From positions 62,001 to 126,000 of the forward strand of contig CAZEDM010000001.1 of NCBI GenBank assembly GCA_964511075.1: a stretch of 64,000 bases of DNA, written 5' to 3'. Positions 1 through 9,032 of the stretch are shown here, in pieces. The notes below the pieces were generated by a model, which had not been told where the DNA came from, did no database searches, and worked only from the letters and a program-made list of their open reading frames with translations. Positions within the stretch are counted from its first letter, which is position 1; the number at the start of each line of letters is the position of its first letter. This DNA is from CAZEDM01 sp964511075. Its GTDB lineage: Bacteria; Zixibacteria; MSB-5A5; RBG-16-43-9. The position numbers were made by a program, and so were the translations under genes.

Positions 1-57
1 GAAGACACATTTGTAATTTTATTCAAAAGAAGTGAGCCCTAAAAAAGGAGGTTTTAA

Positions 58-963
58 ATGGATTTGACAGCTATTCTAAAAGAGATAGGGAACTGGTTTT
101 TAACCACGGGCTTGAGAATCATTCTGATCATTATCGTGACCCTGATCCTGATGAAGGCGGTCAGGATACTCACCAGAAGATTAACCACGGTCTTCACCCG
201 GCAGAAAATCGATGAGGAATCCCAAAAAAGAGCCTCCACTTTAAGCTCGGTGATCCGGCATCTACTGACTGTGGTGATCCTGGTTGTTTCACTTATGACC
301 ATTCTGGGGCAGCTGGGCGTTGAGATAGGTCCGGTGTTAGCGGCAGCCGGTATCGCTGGTCTGGCTGTGGGTTTCGGAGCTCAACATTTAGTGAAAGATG
401 TGGTCAACGGTTTTTTTATTTTGCTGGAGGACCAGATTCGAGTCGGAGATGTGGTTCAGGTTGCAGGCAAAGGTGGCCTGGTGGAGAAGGTGAATTTAAA
501 GATGACCATCCTGCGTGATTTGTCCGGCAATGTTCATTACATTCCCAACGGGCATATAGATGTGGTTACCAATATGACCAAGGATTTCTCCCATTTCGTT
601 TTCGATATCGGTGTGGCTTACAGGGAGGATGTGGATGAGGTGATGGGACTGATCAAACAGGTGGATGAGGACCTGCGTAAAGACCCGGATTTTTCAGAGG
701 ATATTCTCGAGCCTATGGAGATATTCGGATTGGACAAATTTGCTGACTCAGCCGTCATAATAAAAGCGCGCGTAAAAACCAAACCCATTAAGCAGTGGGG
801 GGTTGCCAGGGAGTTTAATCGCAGGCTCAAGAGGAAATTCGATGAAAAAGGGATAGAGATTCCCTTCCCCCATCTTACCCTGTATATGGGACAGGATAAA
901 GAGGGCAAAGCCGCACCTATGTTTGTACGGATGGATAAAAAAGAGGAGCCTCTTTCCGGTTAG
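58..963 (+). CDS. MscS-family mechanosensitive ion channel
   Basis: Inner-membrane channel expected to open under membrane tension and release solutes on hypo-osmotic shock. Hydrophobic segments lie at about residues 18-37 and 66-85. The pore-lining TM3 signature, rich in Ala/Gly, spans about 93-120 (AAAGIAGLAVGFGAQHLVKD) and is followed by the MscS beta domain (IRVGDVV) and a soluble C-terminal domain. At 301 residues the length is normal for a minimal MscS. The start is fixed by a strong AAAAAAGGAGG site ending 6 bases before the ATG. The permease gene starts 21 bases downstream, so the two are probably co-transcribed in an ion/solute transport cluster. Confidence 0.93.
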   Translation: MDLTAILKEIGNWFLTTGLRIILIIIVTLILMKAVRILTRRLTTVFTRQKIDEESQKRASTLSSVIRHLLTVVILVVSLMTILGQLGVEIGPVLAAAGIAGLAVGFGAQHLVKDVVNGFFILLEDQIRVGDVVQVAGKGGLVEKVNLKMTILRDLSGNVHYIPNGHIDVVTNMTKDFSHFVFDIGVAYREDVDEVMGLIKQVDEDLRKDPDFSEDILEPMEIFGLDKFADSAVIIKARVKTKPIKQWGVAREFNRRLKRKFDEKGIEIPFPHLTLYMGQDKEGKAAPMFVRMDKKEEPLSG

Positions 964-984
964 TCGAAAGGATAGTAGTTTTCT

Positions 985-3213
985 ATGAAGCTAAGTAGAG
1001 ATTTAAGTCTTTTTTCTGTGACTATGATTGGGGTGGGGGCGATGATAGGTGCAGGGATTTTCGTCTTAACCGGGATCGCCGCAGGAGTTGCAGGCCCGGC
1101 AATCCTTATAGCTTTTCTTCTGAATGGTATCGTTGCCTTCTTCACTGCCTCCGCCTATGCGGAGTTGGGTAGCTCCATCCCGGAGGCAGGTGGTGGTTAT
1201 CTCTGGGTGAAGCAAAGTCTTCCTCAGCCTTCAGGTTTTTTGTCCGGATGGATGTCCTGGATGGCACACTCGGTCGCCTGTTCCCTTTACGCAGTGGGAT
1301 TCGGAGCCTATTTTGGAGAGGTTCTGCTTGAGTTTAAAGTTATGCCTGCATTTGACCCTCTGATCCTGAAAAAGCTTTTGGCAGTAACAGTAGTCATTAT
1401 CTTCTCCTATATCAACTACAGAGGAGCCAAGGAGACCGGAAAAGCAGGTAATATCGCTACGGTTATGAAAATCTTCATCCTTCTGCTCTTCGTTTTCCTG
1501 GGCTCCAGGATTATTCTTATTAAAGAGCCATTCAGATTCGCTCATTTCACTCCCTTTTTCCCCAAGGGGTTTCTGGGAATATTGACTGCCATGGGGCTAA
1601 CCTATATCGCCTTTGAGGGGTATGAGATAATTGCCCAGAGCGGTGAGGAGATAAAAAATCCCAAGAAGAATATTCCCAAGGCCATATTTTTGTCTCTTAT
1701 AATCGTGATACCCATATATATATTTGTCGCCTTCGTAGCCCTGGGTGTGGTCAATCCTCAGGGGATGAGTGCCTGGGATTTTCTTGCGGCTAAAAAAGAG
1801 ATTGCGATGGTGGAGGCGGCAAGGCATATAAGCGCCTGGGGAAGTGCCATCCTGCTTTTCGGGGGCCTTTTATCCACCATCTCGGCTTTGAATGCCACCA
1901 TCTACAGCTCATCCAGGGTTGGCTTTGCCATGGGAAGGGATTATAACCTGCCGGAGATTTTCTCTCATGTTCATGGTAAATTCAGAACCCCCAGCGGGTC
2001 GATTTTTGTCTCATCCTCCCTTATCATAATTATGCTGCTTCTGCTTCCCATCGAGGATATCGCCTCCAGCGCTGATGTGATGTTCCTTTTTCTTTTCATC
2101 TTCGTCAATATCGCCTTGATTCACATCAGAAGGAAAACACCAGAAAGGCTTGGAGGTTATAAATCACCTCTTTTCCCCCTTTTCCCTCTCCTGGGGATTT
2201 TAACCCAGGGTGTTCTGGTAATCGTGATGTTCCTCTACAGTCCAAAATCTTTCTTCATAAGCCTACTGTGGATAGGAGCTGGTCTTTCCGTCTATTATGG
2301 CTATTCCAAGTTAAAAGAAGATGAGGTGATTGGTCCCAAGGTTTTGCTGGAAGAGAAAGAATTAGCCCACAAAAAATTCAGGATAGTTTTAGGAGTAGAG
2401 GAGCAAAAAGAGGTTATGCCGCTGATGAATGTGGCAATCCCCATTGCCAGGGAAAAGGATGCGGAGATCTTCGTTACCCATGTGATACCTCTTCCTCCCC
2501 AGACCCCTTTAAATGTGGGCAAGAGATTCATCGAGGAGAGGAAGAAGTTCCTGGAGATGGCGGATGAGCTCGGAGAGAAAAACAAAATTCCGGTGAGTTT
2601 CAGCATCAGAGTCTCCCACAGGATCTATCAGGGAATCCTGGACAGCGTGGTGGAGAACAAAGGAAACCTGGTGCTTTTAGGAAGCGGCGAGGTAAAGCAC
2701 GGGACAAAGATCCTGGGAAGTGTGCTTGACCCCCTGCTTCACGAGGTTCCTGCGGATGTGGGGATTCTGAGGATCAGGAATAACGCTAAGATGAAGAAGA
2801 TCATAGTTCCCACAGCCGGAGGTCCCAATGCTAAACTTGCCTTCGAATGGGGCTCCTGGCTTGCTAAACAGAATAAAGGGGAGCTGACCCTGCTCTATAT
2901 CATGCGGGATGAGACCGGCAGAGAAAATGCGCTGCGCTGGCTGGAGGAGACCAAAAAAGATGTGGATTATGAGAAGGAAAGGGTGCAGGATAAAATCGTG
3001 GTGGGCAGGAGTATCTTCACCACGATTACTAAAGAAAGCAAAGGTTACGACCTGATACTCATAGGTGCAAGCAGGAAAGGGCTGTGGAACAGAATCCGCT
3101 TCGGGGACATCCCTGAAAGGCTGACCCGTTTGTCTCCATCCTCCATCCTGGTGGTGAGCAAATATGAGGGGAAGATCCTTTCCTGGCTGAGAAGGTTTAT
3201 CGTGGGGATGTGA
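985..3213 (+). CDS. APC-family amino acid permease fused to universal stress domains
   Basis: The first roughly 440 residues are an amino acid/polyamine permease with about 12 hydrophobic segments. The family signature near the N-terminus is visible (GVGAMIGAGIFVLTG) and so is a conserved mid-region (YIAFEGYEIIAQSGEE). Residues about 460-740 form two tandem UspA-like cytoplasmic domains, the second with a partial nucleotide-binding motif (IGASRKGLWNRIRFGD). This fused architecture is known in several bacteria and archaea, where the Usp part is thought to regulate transport. The substrate cannot be told from sequence. No strong ribosome site is visible before the ATG. Confidence 0.9.
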   Translation: MKLSRDLSLFSVTMIGVGAMIGAGIFVLTGIAAGVAGPAILIAFLLNGIVAFFTASAYAELGSSIPEAGGGYLWVKQSLPQPSGFLSGWMSWMAHSVACSLYAVGFGAYFGEVLLEFKVMPAFDPLILKKLLAVTVVIIFSYINYRGAKETGKAGNIATVMKIFILLLFVFLGSRIILIKEPFRFAHFTPFFPKGFLGILTAMGLTYIAFEGYEIIAQSGEEIKNPKKNIPKAIFLSLIIVIPIYIFVAFVALGVVNPQGMSAWDFLAAKKEIAMVEAARHISAWGSAILLFGGLLSTISALNATIYSSSRVGFAMGRDYNLPEIFSHVHGKFRTPSGSIFVSSSLIIIMLLLLPIEDIASSADVMFLFLFIFVNIALIHIRRKTPERLGGYKSPLFPLFPLLGILTQGVLVIVMFLYSPKSFFISLLWIGAGLSVYYGYSKLKEDEVIGPKVLLEEKELAHKKFRIVLGVEEQKEVMPLMNVAIPIAREKDAEIFVTHVIPLPPQTPLNVGKRFIEERKKFLEMADELGEKNKIPVSFSIRVSHRIYQGILDSVVENKGNLVLLGSGEVKHGTKILGSVLDPLLHEVPADVGILRIRNNAKMKKIIVPTAGGPNAKLAFEWGSWLAKQNKGELTLLYIMRDETGRENALRWLEETKKDVDYEKERVQDKIVVGRSIFTTITKESKGYDLILIGASRKGLWNRIRFGDIPERLTRLSPSSILVVSKYEGKILSWLRRFIVGM

Positions 3214-3269
3214 TCTCCTGAATACTAAGTATAAGAGAGCGGTAAACTCTTTTAGAGAGGTGAACAATA

Positions 3270-4337
3270 ATGACGAGATTCTTAAAGAAATTTTCAAAAA
3301 AGATTGGACTCTCTCCAGGAACTTTAGTTCATATTGGCAATAAAAAGGTTGAGAAAACAAAGATCAGAGTCATTGATTATGATGAATCTCATCTGGAGGA
3401 AAAAGAAATAGAAAAGATCGAAGGATGTTTTCCCTTTAAAGAAAAACCAACAGTTACCTGGATAAATATAGATGGACTTCATGAGGTTGATATAATTGAG
3501 AAAATCGGGAGATGTTATGATGTACATCCACTTGTGTTGGAGGATATCGTTAATACCGATCAGCGTCCGAAAATGGAGGATTTTGACGGTTACATATTTA
3601 TGGTTTTGAAGATGCTTTATTATGATGAAAAAAAGAACGAGGTGACAGCTGAACAGCTAAGCTTAATCCTGGGTTCTAATTACGTGATTTCCTTTCAGGA
3701 AAGAGTGGGTGATGTCTTTAATCCCATCAGGGAAAGAATCAGAAATGCAAAAGGTCGTATTAGAAGGATGGGAGCTGATTATCTGGCTTATGCCTTGATG
3801 GATACGGTGGTTGACAACTATTTCATTATCTTGGAAAAATTAGGAGAAAAGATAGAATCTATGGAAGAAGAGTTAATTTCCAAACCAACACCAGAAATCC
3901 TACAGACGATTCATGCTCTGAAAAGGGAGATGATCTTCCTGCGCAAATCGGTCTGGCCTTTAAGAGAGTTAATCAGCAAACTGGAAAGGGGTGAGTCATC
4001 ACTTATTCAGAAAACCACAGACATATACCTTCGGGATGTATACGATCATACGATTCAGGTGATCGACGCCATAGAGACTTTTCGGGATATGGTTTCCGGA
4101 ATGCTGGATATTTATCTTTCAAGTGTAAGCAACAGAATGAATGAGGTGATGAGGGTCTTAACCATCATCGCCACTATATTCATTCCCCTGACTTTCCTCG
4201 CGGGTATCTACGGGATGAATTTCGAATTCATGCCGGAACTCAAATGGCACTGGGTTTATCCCTGGGCTTTTTGGCTGGTCATAGTTGGCATTGCAGGTTT
4301 TATGGTGTTTTATTTTAAAAGAAAAAAATGGCTGTAG
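3270..4337 (+). CDS. corA: CorA-type magnesium/cobalt transporter
   Basis: Divalent-cation channel of the CorA family. The signature Gly-Met-Asn (residues 315-317, YGMNFEFMPEL) sits between the two C-terminal membrane helices (about 292-315 and 330-350). The large N-terminal region is the cytoplasmic funnel, with long charged helices. The length of 355 residues is typical. A ribosome site AGAGAGGTG lies 7 bases before the ATG. The TrkA-C gene starts 12 bases after the stop, so both are probably on one transcript. The substrate could be Mg, Co or Ni; Mg is the usual one. Confidence 0.93.
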   Translation: MTRFLKKFSKKIGLSPGTLVHIGNKKVEKTKIRVIDYDESHLEEKEIEKIEGCFPFKEKPTVTWINIDGLHEVDIIEKIGRCYDVHPLVLEDIVNTDQRPKMEDFDGYIFMVLKMLYYDEKKNEVTAEQLSLILGSNYVISFQERVGDVFNPIRERIRNAKGRIRRMGADYLAYALMDTVVDNYFIILEKLGEKIESMEEELISKPTPEILQTIHALKREMIFLRKSVWPLRELISKLERGESSLIQKTTDIYLRDVYDHTIQVIDAIETFRDMVSGMLDIYLSSVSNRMNEVMRVLTIIATIFIPLTFLAGIYGMNFEFMPELKWHWVYPWAFWLVIVGIAGFMVFYFKRKKWL

Positions 4338-4349
4338 CTGGAGGCCAAA

Positions 4350-5024
4350 ATGAGTGGTTCATTTTTTCTTTTGCCCACCTTACTGGTTATTCTTTTCTCT
4401 TTCCTTGTCGTAAGAGCAGCAGCAATAGCTCTGATGATGACGGGAATGGATGAAAAAAGGGCGAAATTTCAGGCACTTTCCGCCTTCTCTGGAACAGGGT
4501 TTACCACTAAGGAGGCTGAATCTGTGGTGGATCATCCAAAAAGACGGAAGATTGTTACCTGGCTTATGATACTGGGTAATGCCGGTGTGATCACGGTGAT
4601 TGTAACTGCCACCTCTTCCCTGGTGACCAGCAAAGGTTATCAGCTGCCCATTAACGTGGTGCTCTTAGTCGTAGGGGTATTTTTAGTCTACAAGGTCGCA
4701 ACACACAAGGGACTTATCAGAAGATGGGAGAGTTATATTGAAGATAAGCTTACCAAGTCCCGGCGGTTAGAGGAAGGATCCACTGAGAATCTTCTTCATT
4801 TGGCAGAAGGATTTGGCCTGGTAAGAGCAATAATAAAGGAGGGATCCCCCATAATCGGAAATTCTCTTTCCCAGTGTGAATTAAATGCCAGAGGGCTTCT
4901 GGTCTTGGGAATAGAAAGGGAGAAAAGCTGGATCCCGGTCCCAGGAGCAGAAGAGACTATAAAGGATAAAGATAAATTGGTGATTTATGGTTCACTGGAT
5001 GTAATAAGGGATATTTTTAAGTAG
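4350..5024 (+). CDS. Membrane protein with C-terminal TrkA-C (RCK_C) domain
   Basis: The N-terminal half has three hydrophobic stretches (about 5-32, 72-90 and 97-115) and a motif FSGTGFTTKEAE that resembles a Trk/Ktr pore-loop filter, although the rest of a Trk channel is absent. Residues about 150-224 form a TrkA-C ligand-binding domain ending in DKLVIYGSLDVIRDIF. Similar small proteins are known, but their function is unclear. The resemblance to a K+ channel filter is my inference. A TGGAGG ribosome site precedes the ATG. It closes the transport cluster that starts with mscS-like. Confidence 0.75.
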   Translation: MSGSFFLLPTLLVILFSFLVVRAAAIALMMTGMDEKRAKFQALSAFSGTGFTTKEAESVVDHPKRRKIVTWLMILGNAGVITVIVTATSSLVTSKGYQLPINVVLLVVGVFLVYKVATHKGLIRRWESYIEDKLTKSRRLEEGSTENLLHLAEGFGLVRAIIKEGSPIIGNSLSQCELNARGLLVLGIEREKSWIPVPGAEETIKDKDKLVIYGSLDVIRDIFK

Positions 5025-5189
5025 GAATAATAATTTTTTCTCCAGGTGAATTATACTCCCGCTTCTATGGCGGTTACGAGCCAGCCCGCCCCTGGGTCGC
5101 CAGACGTAGTCTCCGTTCTCAGGACTTGAGGGCAAGGCTGGAATAGCGAGATCGGAAGTGTCAAGTTCAATTCAACAATCGGGGTTATA

Positions 5190-5269
5190 AATCGGCTCTG
5201 CTCCCTGCTGGTAGTTATTAAGATAATCAAGCCCACACCTAATATTTTTTGCTGCTCATAACTATTCAC
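5190..5269 (-). pseudogene. Decayed 5' stub of a third copy of the 5298-6344 gene
   Basis: Read on the minus strand, the bases from about 5258 down to 5210 match the first 50 bases of the intact gene that starts at 6344. Both begin ATGAGYARCAAAAAA and continue to a segment encoding VGLIIL. The stub has lost one base in the A-run, which puts a stop codon right after six codons. Beyond about 5205 the similarity ends and the sequence becomes intergenic-like. A longer GTG-initiated frame runs through the area (5051-5269) but is not credible as a gene. Confidence 0.6.
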
Positions 5270-5297
5270 TTCTTAGGATCATAAAAATAGGCTACCA

Positions 5298-6344
5298 TTA
5301 TTCAAGTTGCACCCCTTTCTTCTTATAGTAATTAAAAAGTGCACTAGATCCTTTTGAGCTATTAGAAATAAATGACAGTTTCCCGTCATTGAGTATATAA
5401 TACCTGGCGCTGAAACCGTCGTTCTGCGGGTCAACTCCCTCCCTGGGAGGCTCCTCTATGCCCAAACCAATGCTGTTTTCACCTGTTCTTGGAGGAACTG
5501 CTGTAAAGGAACCCCTTAAAGTATCACCCTTGGCAACAGGTCCTGGAATCATCTTAAAACTGAAATTCTTATGGTCCCGCATCACAATCTTCAAACCATC
5601 TGGATAATCTACCTTGGTTACGACCCGGTAATTAACTATCGAGGTATCGTGCAAAGAGAGAGGGGGAGTTATGTGAAAAAGATTGGTTACGTATTTGCCA
5701 CCAAATTTCACGTATACCTCATTCTCAGTTATAAGTGGATGATATGGTAAATCTTCCTTTGGGAAAATACCTTGATCTGAGAGATGAACTAATTCCCCAT
5801 TTTCATTAAAGGCAAAATTTAAGAAGGTTTCAAAACCTATTCCTATTATGTGTATTCTGTATTTACCAACAACTCTCGGTACTATGGCGATTGTTCCATT
5901 ATAGATTTCACCCTTTTTAATAGGATATAACCACCTGGGTTCGACAAATGGAGTGTAGTCCAGAGCATTTTCATCAGAATATACATTAAAGAGAGGACCC
6001 TCTTTATAAATGGGATGGACTCCAATAGAGCTGGTCTTCTGCTCCCAGCAGGATTTTAACTTCACGTAAATATTGGAAGGTTTATTTATCTGGGGTAAAG
6101 GGTCAAACCTTATCTGCCATAAATACTGGTCCCATCCATCACATGAGTCCACAGGAAGATCCCACTTATACTCAAAAACCTGTTTTATCTCCTGCTTGGG
6201 TACTGGATGGTTTTTATCATGTGGTTTTCCGTTTAGGTATATTATATCCTCATCGGAGGAATTCAAACCAGTCGAAACCCAAAACGCCCCTAGGGTAATT
6301 GCTAAAATAATTAAACCCACACTAAATATTTTTTTGTTACTCAT
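5298..6344 (-). CDS. Exported protein of unknown function, paralogue A
   Basis: I do not recognise a named family. One N-terminal hydrophobic segment (about residues 6-24, IFSVGLIILAITLGAFWVS) suggests export or an N-terminal anchor. The rest is beta-rich, without membrane spans. It shares segments with its upstream neighbour, such as PRWLYPIKKGEIYNG against PRWTTPIKKGDIYEG, a following GKY, and a PPLSLHDTS/PPPSLNDTS motif, so the two are tandem paralogues. An AAGGAG site lies about 12 bases before the ATG. It starts 30 bases after the upstream gene's stop and is probably co-transcribed with it. Confidence 0.75.
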   Translation of the reverse strand: MSNKKIFSVGLIILAITLGAFWVSTGLNSSDEDIIYLNGKPHDKNHPVPKQEIKQVFEYKWDLPVDSCDGWDQYLWQIRFDPLPQINKPSNIYVKLKSCWEQKTSSIGVHPIYKEGPLFNVYSDENALDYTPFVEPRWLYPIKKGEIYNGTIAIVPRVVGKYRIHIIGIGFETFLNFAFNENGELVHLSDQGIFPKEDLPYHPLITENEVYVKFGGKYVTNLFHITPPLSLHDTSIVNYRVVTKVDYPDGLKIVMRDHKNFSFKMIPGPVAKGDTLRGSFTAVPPRTGENSIGLGIEEPPREGVDPQNDGFSARYYILNDGKLSFISNSSKGSSALFNYYKKKGVQLE

Positions 6345-6374
6345 TACTGCTCGCTCCTTAAGATATTTTATTTG

Positions 6375-7292
6375 TTATTTCGAGATAATCTCCTTATCAA
6401 TTGACTTAAACTCGCCTTTTTCATCCAGAATGAATTTAATTTTGAAATCCTTTTTTATGTAATCCCGGATTTTAAGTTGCGGTGTTTCTTCAACTGTCAG
6501 GTCAAAATAACTCTCTCCAGTCTCTGCAGGTATAAATTTGAAAATACCTCTTAAATAATAAGTCGAATCAATAACCTCTGATGCTTCTCTGTGAGGCTCT
6601 ATTTTGACCAGCCCCTGAGAACCAGTTACCGAAATCTTGAGTTCTTGTGGAATCTTATCTTTTATCATTATGGTATAAGAAAAGAGTGAAGTATCGTTCA
6701 AAGAGGGCGGGGGATTTATCCTGAAATAGCCTGTAATTTGTCCTTCCTCGAATCTCAACTTAATCGCATTATCCTCGGGCAGGGGTTTGTCTCCGCGCAG
6801 GGAGGTTAACTTCCCTGATTCGTCAAAATCCAAAAAGATATGGAATATAGCCTCTGTCGTCTTGGTGCAGGCAGGGCTTGTGATGACCGTAACCGCAAAT
6901 ACATATTTCCCAGTCCTGTCCGTTTTAAAACTGAATGCTCCCTCGTAAATATCGCCTTTTTTTATAGGTGTAGTCCATCTCGGCTCGATCTCGCTGCACT
7001 CAAACGGACCCAGTTCACCTCCCTTGCTCCAGGTGTGCATAATGTTGAAGGAAGGCTCTTGATAACAGAACTGGTGAGCCTGTAATTTGAGATTTACCCT
7101 GGTGGTCTTGCCCAGTTCGGGAAGGGATTCGAAAGTCAGCCGGGCTGAATAGGGGAAAGCTTTAATCTCTTCTTCACTTAACTGAACCCCCCATTGATAG
7201 TCTATTACTTTATTTATTTTTTCTGCTACTGCCTGGGAAGAATATAAAACAAACAGCATTAGGCATACTATGAACAGAACAGCTTTTCTCAT
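6375..7292 (-). CDS. Exported protein of unknown function, paralogue B
   Basis: A clear Sec signal peptide (MRKAVLFIVCLMLFVLYSSQAVAE, cleavage likely after AVA) leads a 305-residue beta-rich protein predicted to be periplasmic or surface-exposed. It is the paralogue of the gene at 5298-6344, with a shared PRW.PIKKG core and PP.SL.DTS motif. AAGGAGGT ends 6 bases before the ATG. A promoter matching TTGACA-17-TATTCT lies upstream at 7427-7455 and would drive both paralogues. No enzyme motif is visible; a structural or binding role is possible but unproven. Confidence 0.78.
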   Translation of the reverse strand: MRKAVLFIVCLMLFVLYSSQAVAEKINKVIDYQWGVQLSEEEIKAFPYSARLTFESLPELGKTTRVNLKLQAHQFCYQEPSFNIMHTWSKGGELGPFECSEIEPRWTTPIKKGDIYEGAFSFKTDRTGKYVFAVTVITSPACTKTTEAIFHIFLDFDESGKLTSLRGDKPLPEDNAIKLRFEEGQITGYFRINPPPSLNDTSLFSYTIMIKDKIPQELKISVTGSQGLVKIEPHREASEVIDSTYYLRGIFKFIPAETGESYFDLTVEETPQLKIRDYIKKDFKIKFILDEKGEFKSIDKEIISK

Positions 7293-7658
7293 CTTACCTC
7301 CTTATTTAAATAAGCAAATAAGGAGAACATATCACAAGAATTTTAGAACCTCCTTTCCAGACAGGTAAAAAAGTTATAAGCCCGGATAGTATTATCTTTT
7401 TCATTATGAATTATGTAACCAATACAAGAATAAAACCGGCAGGACGATTTGTCAAGTAAAATCTTCAAATTTCCCAGTGCGCTAAGTGCCCGGCTGCTTT
7501 TGGCTCATGAGTAGAGATGAGGTTGGGAAAGCTGAGGAACTTTTCCCGTTCCCTCCCCTTGAAAAGGAGAGAGGATCTGTCTTAATTTCTGGAGGGGTAG
7601 GTTCAAAACTTACCTCTACAGATTATGGGGCACTTAATATTTGTACCCAGCAAATAAT
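7293..7658. other. Intergenic region between paralogue B and tRNA-Lys
   Basis: No gene is supported here. It holds the minus-strand promoter at 7427-7455, a broken palindrome around 7551-7573 (CCTCCCCTT ... AAGGAGAGAGG) and another imperfect inverted repeat around 7591-7617 (GAGGGGTAGG ... CTTACCTCT). Confidence 0.5.
7427..7455 (-). promoter_or_regulatory. Sigma70-type promoter for the paralogue pair
   Basis: On the minus strand TTGACA (7455-7450) is followed after 17 bases by TATTCT (7432-7427). Initiation near 7420 would give a leader of about 130 bases before the gene starting at 7292. Confidence 0.6.
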
Positions 7659-7731
7659 TGCGCCTTGAGGGAATCGAACCCACGACCCACTGATTAAGAG
7701 TCAGTTGCTCTACCAGCTGAGCTAAAGGCGC
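7659..7731 (-). tRNA. tRNA-Lys (anticodon CTT)
   Basis: The reverse complement folds as a 73-base tRNA. The acceptor stem is GCGCCTT paired with AAGGCGC plus discriminator A. The D arm holds AGCTCAGCTGGTAGAGC. The anticodon stem ACTGA/TCAGT encloses loop CTCTTAA, giving anticodon CTT. The T arm holds GGTTCGATTCC. CCA is not encoded. A good promoter precedes it at 7749-7776. Confidence 0.96.
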
Positions 7732-7748
7732 AATTTTTTTCTTTGCCA

Positions 7749-7776
7749 AATATAGCTGAAAAACGATAGTTGTCAA
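7749..7776 (-). promoter_or_regulatory. Promoter of tRNA-Lys
   Basis: TTGACA (7776-7771), a 16-base spacer, then TATATT (7754-7749) on the minus strand, 18 bases before the mature tRNA 5' end. Confidence 0.75.
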
Positions 7777-7845
7777 GGTTTTTCGTTTTCTTTGGAATAC
7801 ATCACGTCTCTGGCAGGATGCTGCTTCCGTTGGATGCACTCCATA

Positions 7846-8730
7846 TCACTTCTTAGGCTCTATGGTTATCTGGGCAATTGCCCCTATGTTGCGAAATAAA
7901 GGGAGTTTTTCCAAAAAGCGGTTTAATTTCGGAACAAAGCCTAAATTGTCGAAGAATTTTACAGGCAGGAGCCGGACAGGGGAGATCTTTCTAACTTTGA
8001 TATTGAATTCAGCAGAAAAAGTTTTTTTCAACTCCTGAGTTTCCAGAAAAGCCTCGTCCGGGGTGCCGCATCCTACAAGTCTTTTCACAAATTCCTTTCC
8101 CAATAAGAAGATGAGGAACTTTCTTCCCAGATAATAAATCAAATTCACGCTCCATTTGGTGGGCTCACTGATGAAGATTTTTCCGTTCTCTTTAAGAATT
8201 CTCTTTATCTCTCTGATACCTTTAGCCTGGTCTGGCAGATGGTGCAAAACTCCGACCAGATATATGAAATCAAAACTTTTGTCAGGAAAAGGAAGGTTTT
8301 CACCATCTGCTACTGTTAAATCACAGCTCTTTGAGTTTTGATTCAAAAGGGTCTCATTTATATCAGTCAGTACTACTCTGTTTTTTCCCGAGAGAACGTC
8401 TGCGAAAAGGCTTATCCCGGCGCCGATTTCCAGTATATCCCTGTTCTCCAATTTAAAGCTTAAAAGAGAGTTCAGGGTGTCCTCCTTTAAGGCTTTCAGA
8501 TAAGCCCGGTTCATAAAATCCTGGTAGGAGCTCAGATTATCGAATATCTCCATCTCCTCTTTTTTGCGCTCTTCTTCCTGCATGAGCTTGGAATCAAGCA
8601 TTATGGGGATACGGCCGGAAATCTTATATTCCCTCTGGCATTTTTTGCAGACCAATCTGTCCCCCTGTTGAAGTAGTTCCGACTGGTCAAATGGGCAGAC
8701 TAATACTCTGGAGAGTCTTTCTGAGATCAT
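7846..8730 (-). CDS. Class I SAM-dependent methyltransferase with N-terminal Trm112-like zinc domain
   Basis: Residues about 10-50 form a Trm112/UPF0434-type zinc ribbon (CPFDQ...CKKCQREY followed by GRIPIML). Residues about 95-200 are a type-11 Rossmann methyltransferase with the SAM motif ILEIGAGISLF, an acidic loop VVLTDIN and a YLVGVLHHLPD segment. The remaining C-terminal part is specific and may bind the substrate or a membrane. Substrates of such fusions vary (lipids, quinones, glycans) and cannot be assigned. A GGGAG site lies before the ATG. The gene is followed on the same strand by tRNA-Lys. Confidence 0.85.
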   Translation of the reverse strand: MISERLSRVLVCPFDQSELLQQGDRLVCKKCQREYKISGRIPIMLDSKLMQEEERKKEEMEIFDNLSSYQDFMNRAYLKALKEDTLNSLLSFKLENRDILEIGAGISLFADVLSGKNRVVLTDINETLLNQNSKSCDLTVADGENLPFPDKSFDFIYLVGVLHHLPDQAKGIREIKRILKENGKIFISEPTKWSVNLIYYLGRKFLIFLLGKEFVKRLVGCGTPDEAFLETQELKKTFSAEFNIKVRKISPVRLLPVKFFDNLGFVPKLNRFLEKLPLFRNIGAIAQITIEPKK

Positions 8731-8806
8731 CTTTATGCTCCCTTCAATTCAACTCTACCGCTTTAATATAATGTAATTTCCCAGGAGTCAAGGGAATTAT
8801 TGGGAT

Positions 8807-8846
8807 AGGGCAATTCATGTCCGCACGGGTCCAAATGGAAATTATC
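8807..8846 (+). repeat. Dispersed 36-base repeat, copy 1
   Basis: The segment beginning GGGCAATTCATGTCCG and ending TCCAAATGGAAATT recurs in inverted orientation at 25282-25322, with about five differences in the middle. Both copies lie in intergenic DNA. Confidence 0.6.
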
Positions 8847-8869
8847 CCTATGAATACACAAACTAAACA

Positions 8870-8929
8870 GATTGCTTCCTCGTTCCCGTAGGGAGTTCCT
8901 TGTAGCGACCCGGAACATGTCTGGCAATC
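8870..8929. repeat. Inverted-repeat element, GATTGC...GCAATC ends
   Basis: A 60-base intergenic unit starts GATTGCTTCCTCG and ends GGCAATC, with short inner inverted repeats (GGAGTTCC, CGGAAC). It resembles decayed small palindromic intergenic elements; there is only one copy in this window. Confidence 0.35.
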
Positions 8930-8964
8930 CTGACAACTAAGCTGTAACTAAAGCGTAATTCCGA

Positions 8965-8993
8965 TTGACAATTTCAAGCTTTATTGCTTATTT
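8965..8993 (+). promoter_or_regulatory. Promoter of the corrinoid methyl-transfer operon
   Basis: TTGACA (8965-8970), a 17-base spacer, then TTATTT (8988-8993). It sits about 40 bases before the first gene of the operon. Confidence 0.55.
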
Positions 8994-9032
8994 AGGGAAG
9001 TTTGTGAATGAGTTAACAAAGGAGTCAAGCGG

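Larger units (their letters stand above)
8731..9032. other. Divergent intergenic region with two repeats and a promoter
   Basis: It contains the first copy of a 36-base dispersed repeat (8807-8846), an inverted-repeat element (8870-8929) and a plus-strand promoter (8965-8993). I looked for a cobalamin riboswitch because of the B12-dependent operon that follows, but could not recognise the B12-box consensus. Confidence 0.5.

Noticed and set aside
2677..3360. 227-codon minus-strand frame opposite the Usp domains
   Set aside because: Antisense shadow of a clearly coding plus-strand gene, with no family resemblance.
5051..5269. GTG-initiated 72-codon frame
   Set aside because: Only its first about 20 codons resemble the neighbouring gene, in a shifted frame; the rest is intergenic-like.
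7603..7839. Minus-strand open frame of 78 codons
   Set aside because: It runs straight through tRNA-Lys and its promoter.
8731..9032. Cobalamin riboswitch before the B12-dependent operon
   Set aside because: I could not find the B12-box consensus or its flanking helices by eye; a covariance-model search would settle it.
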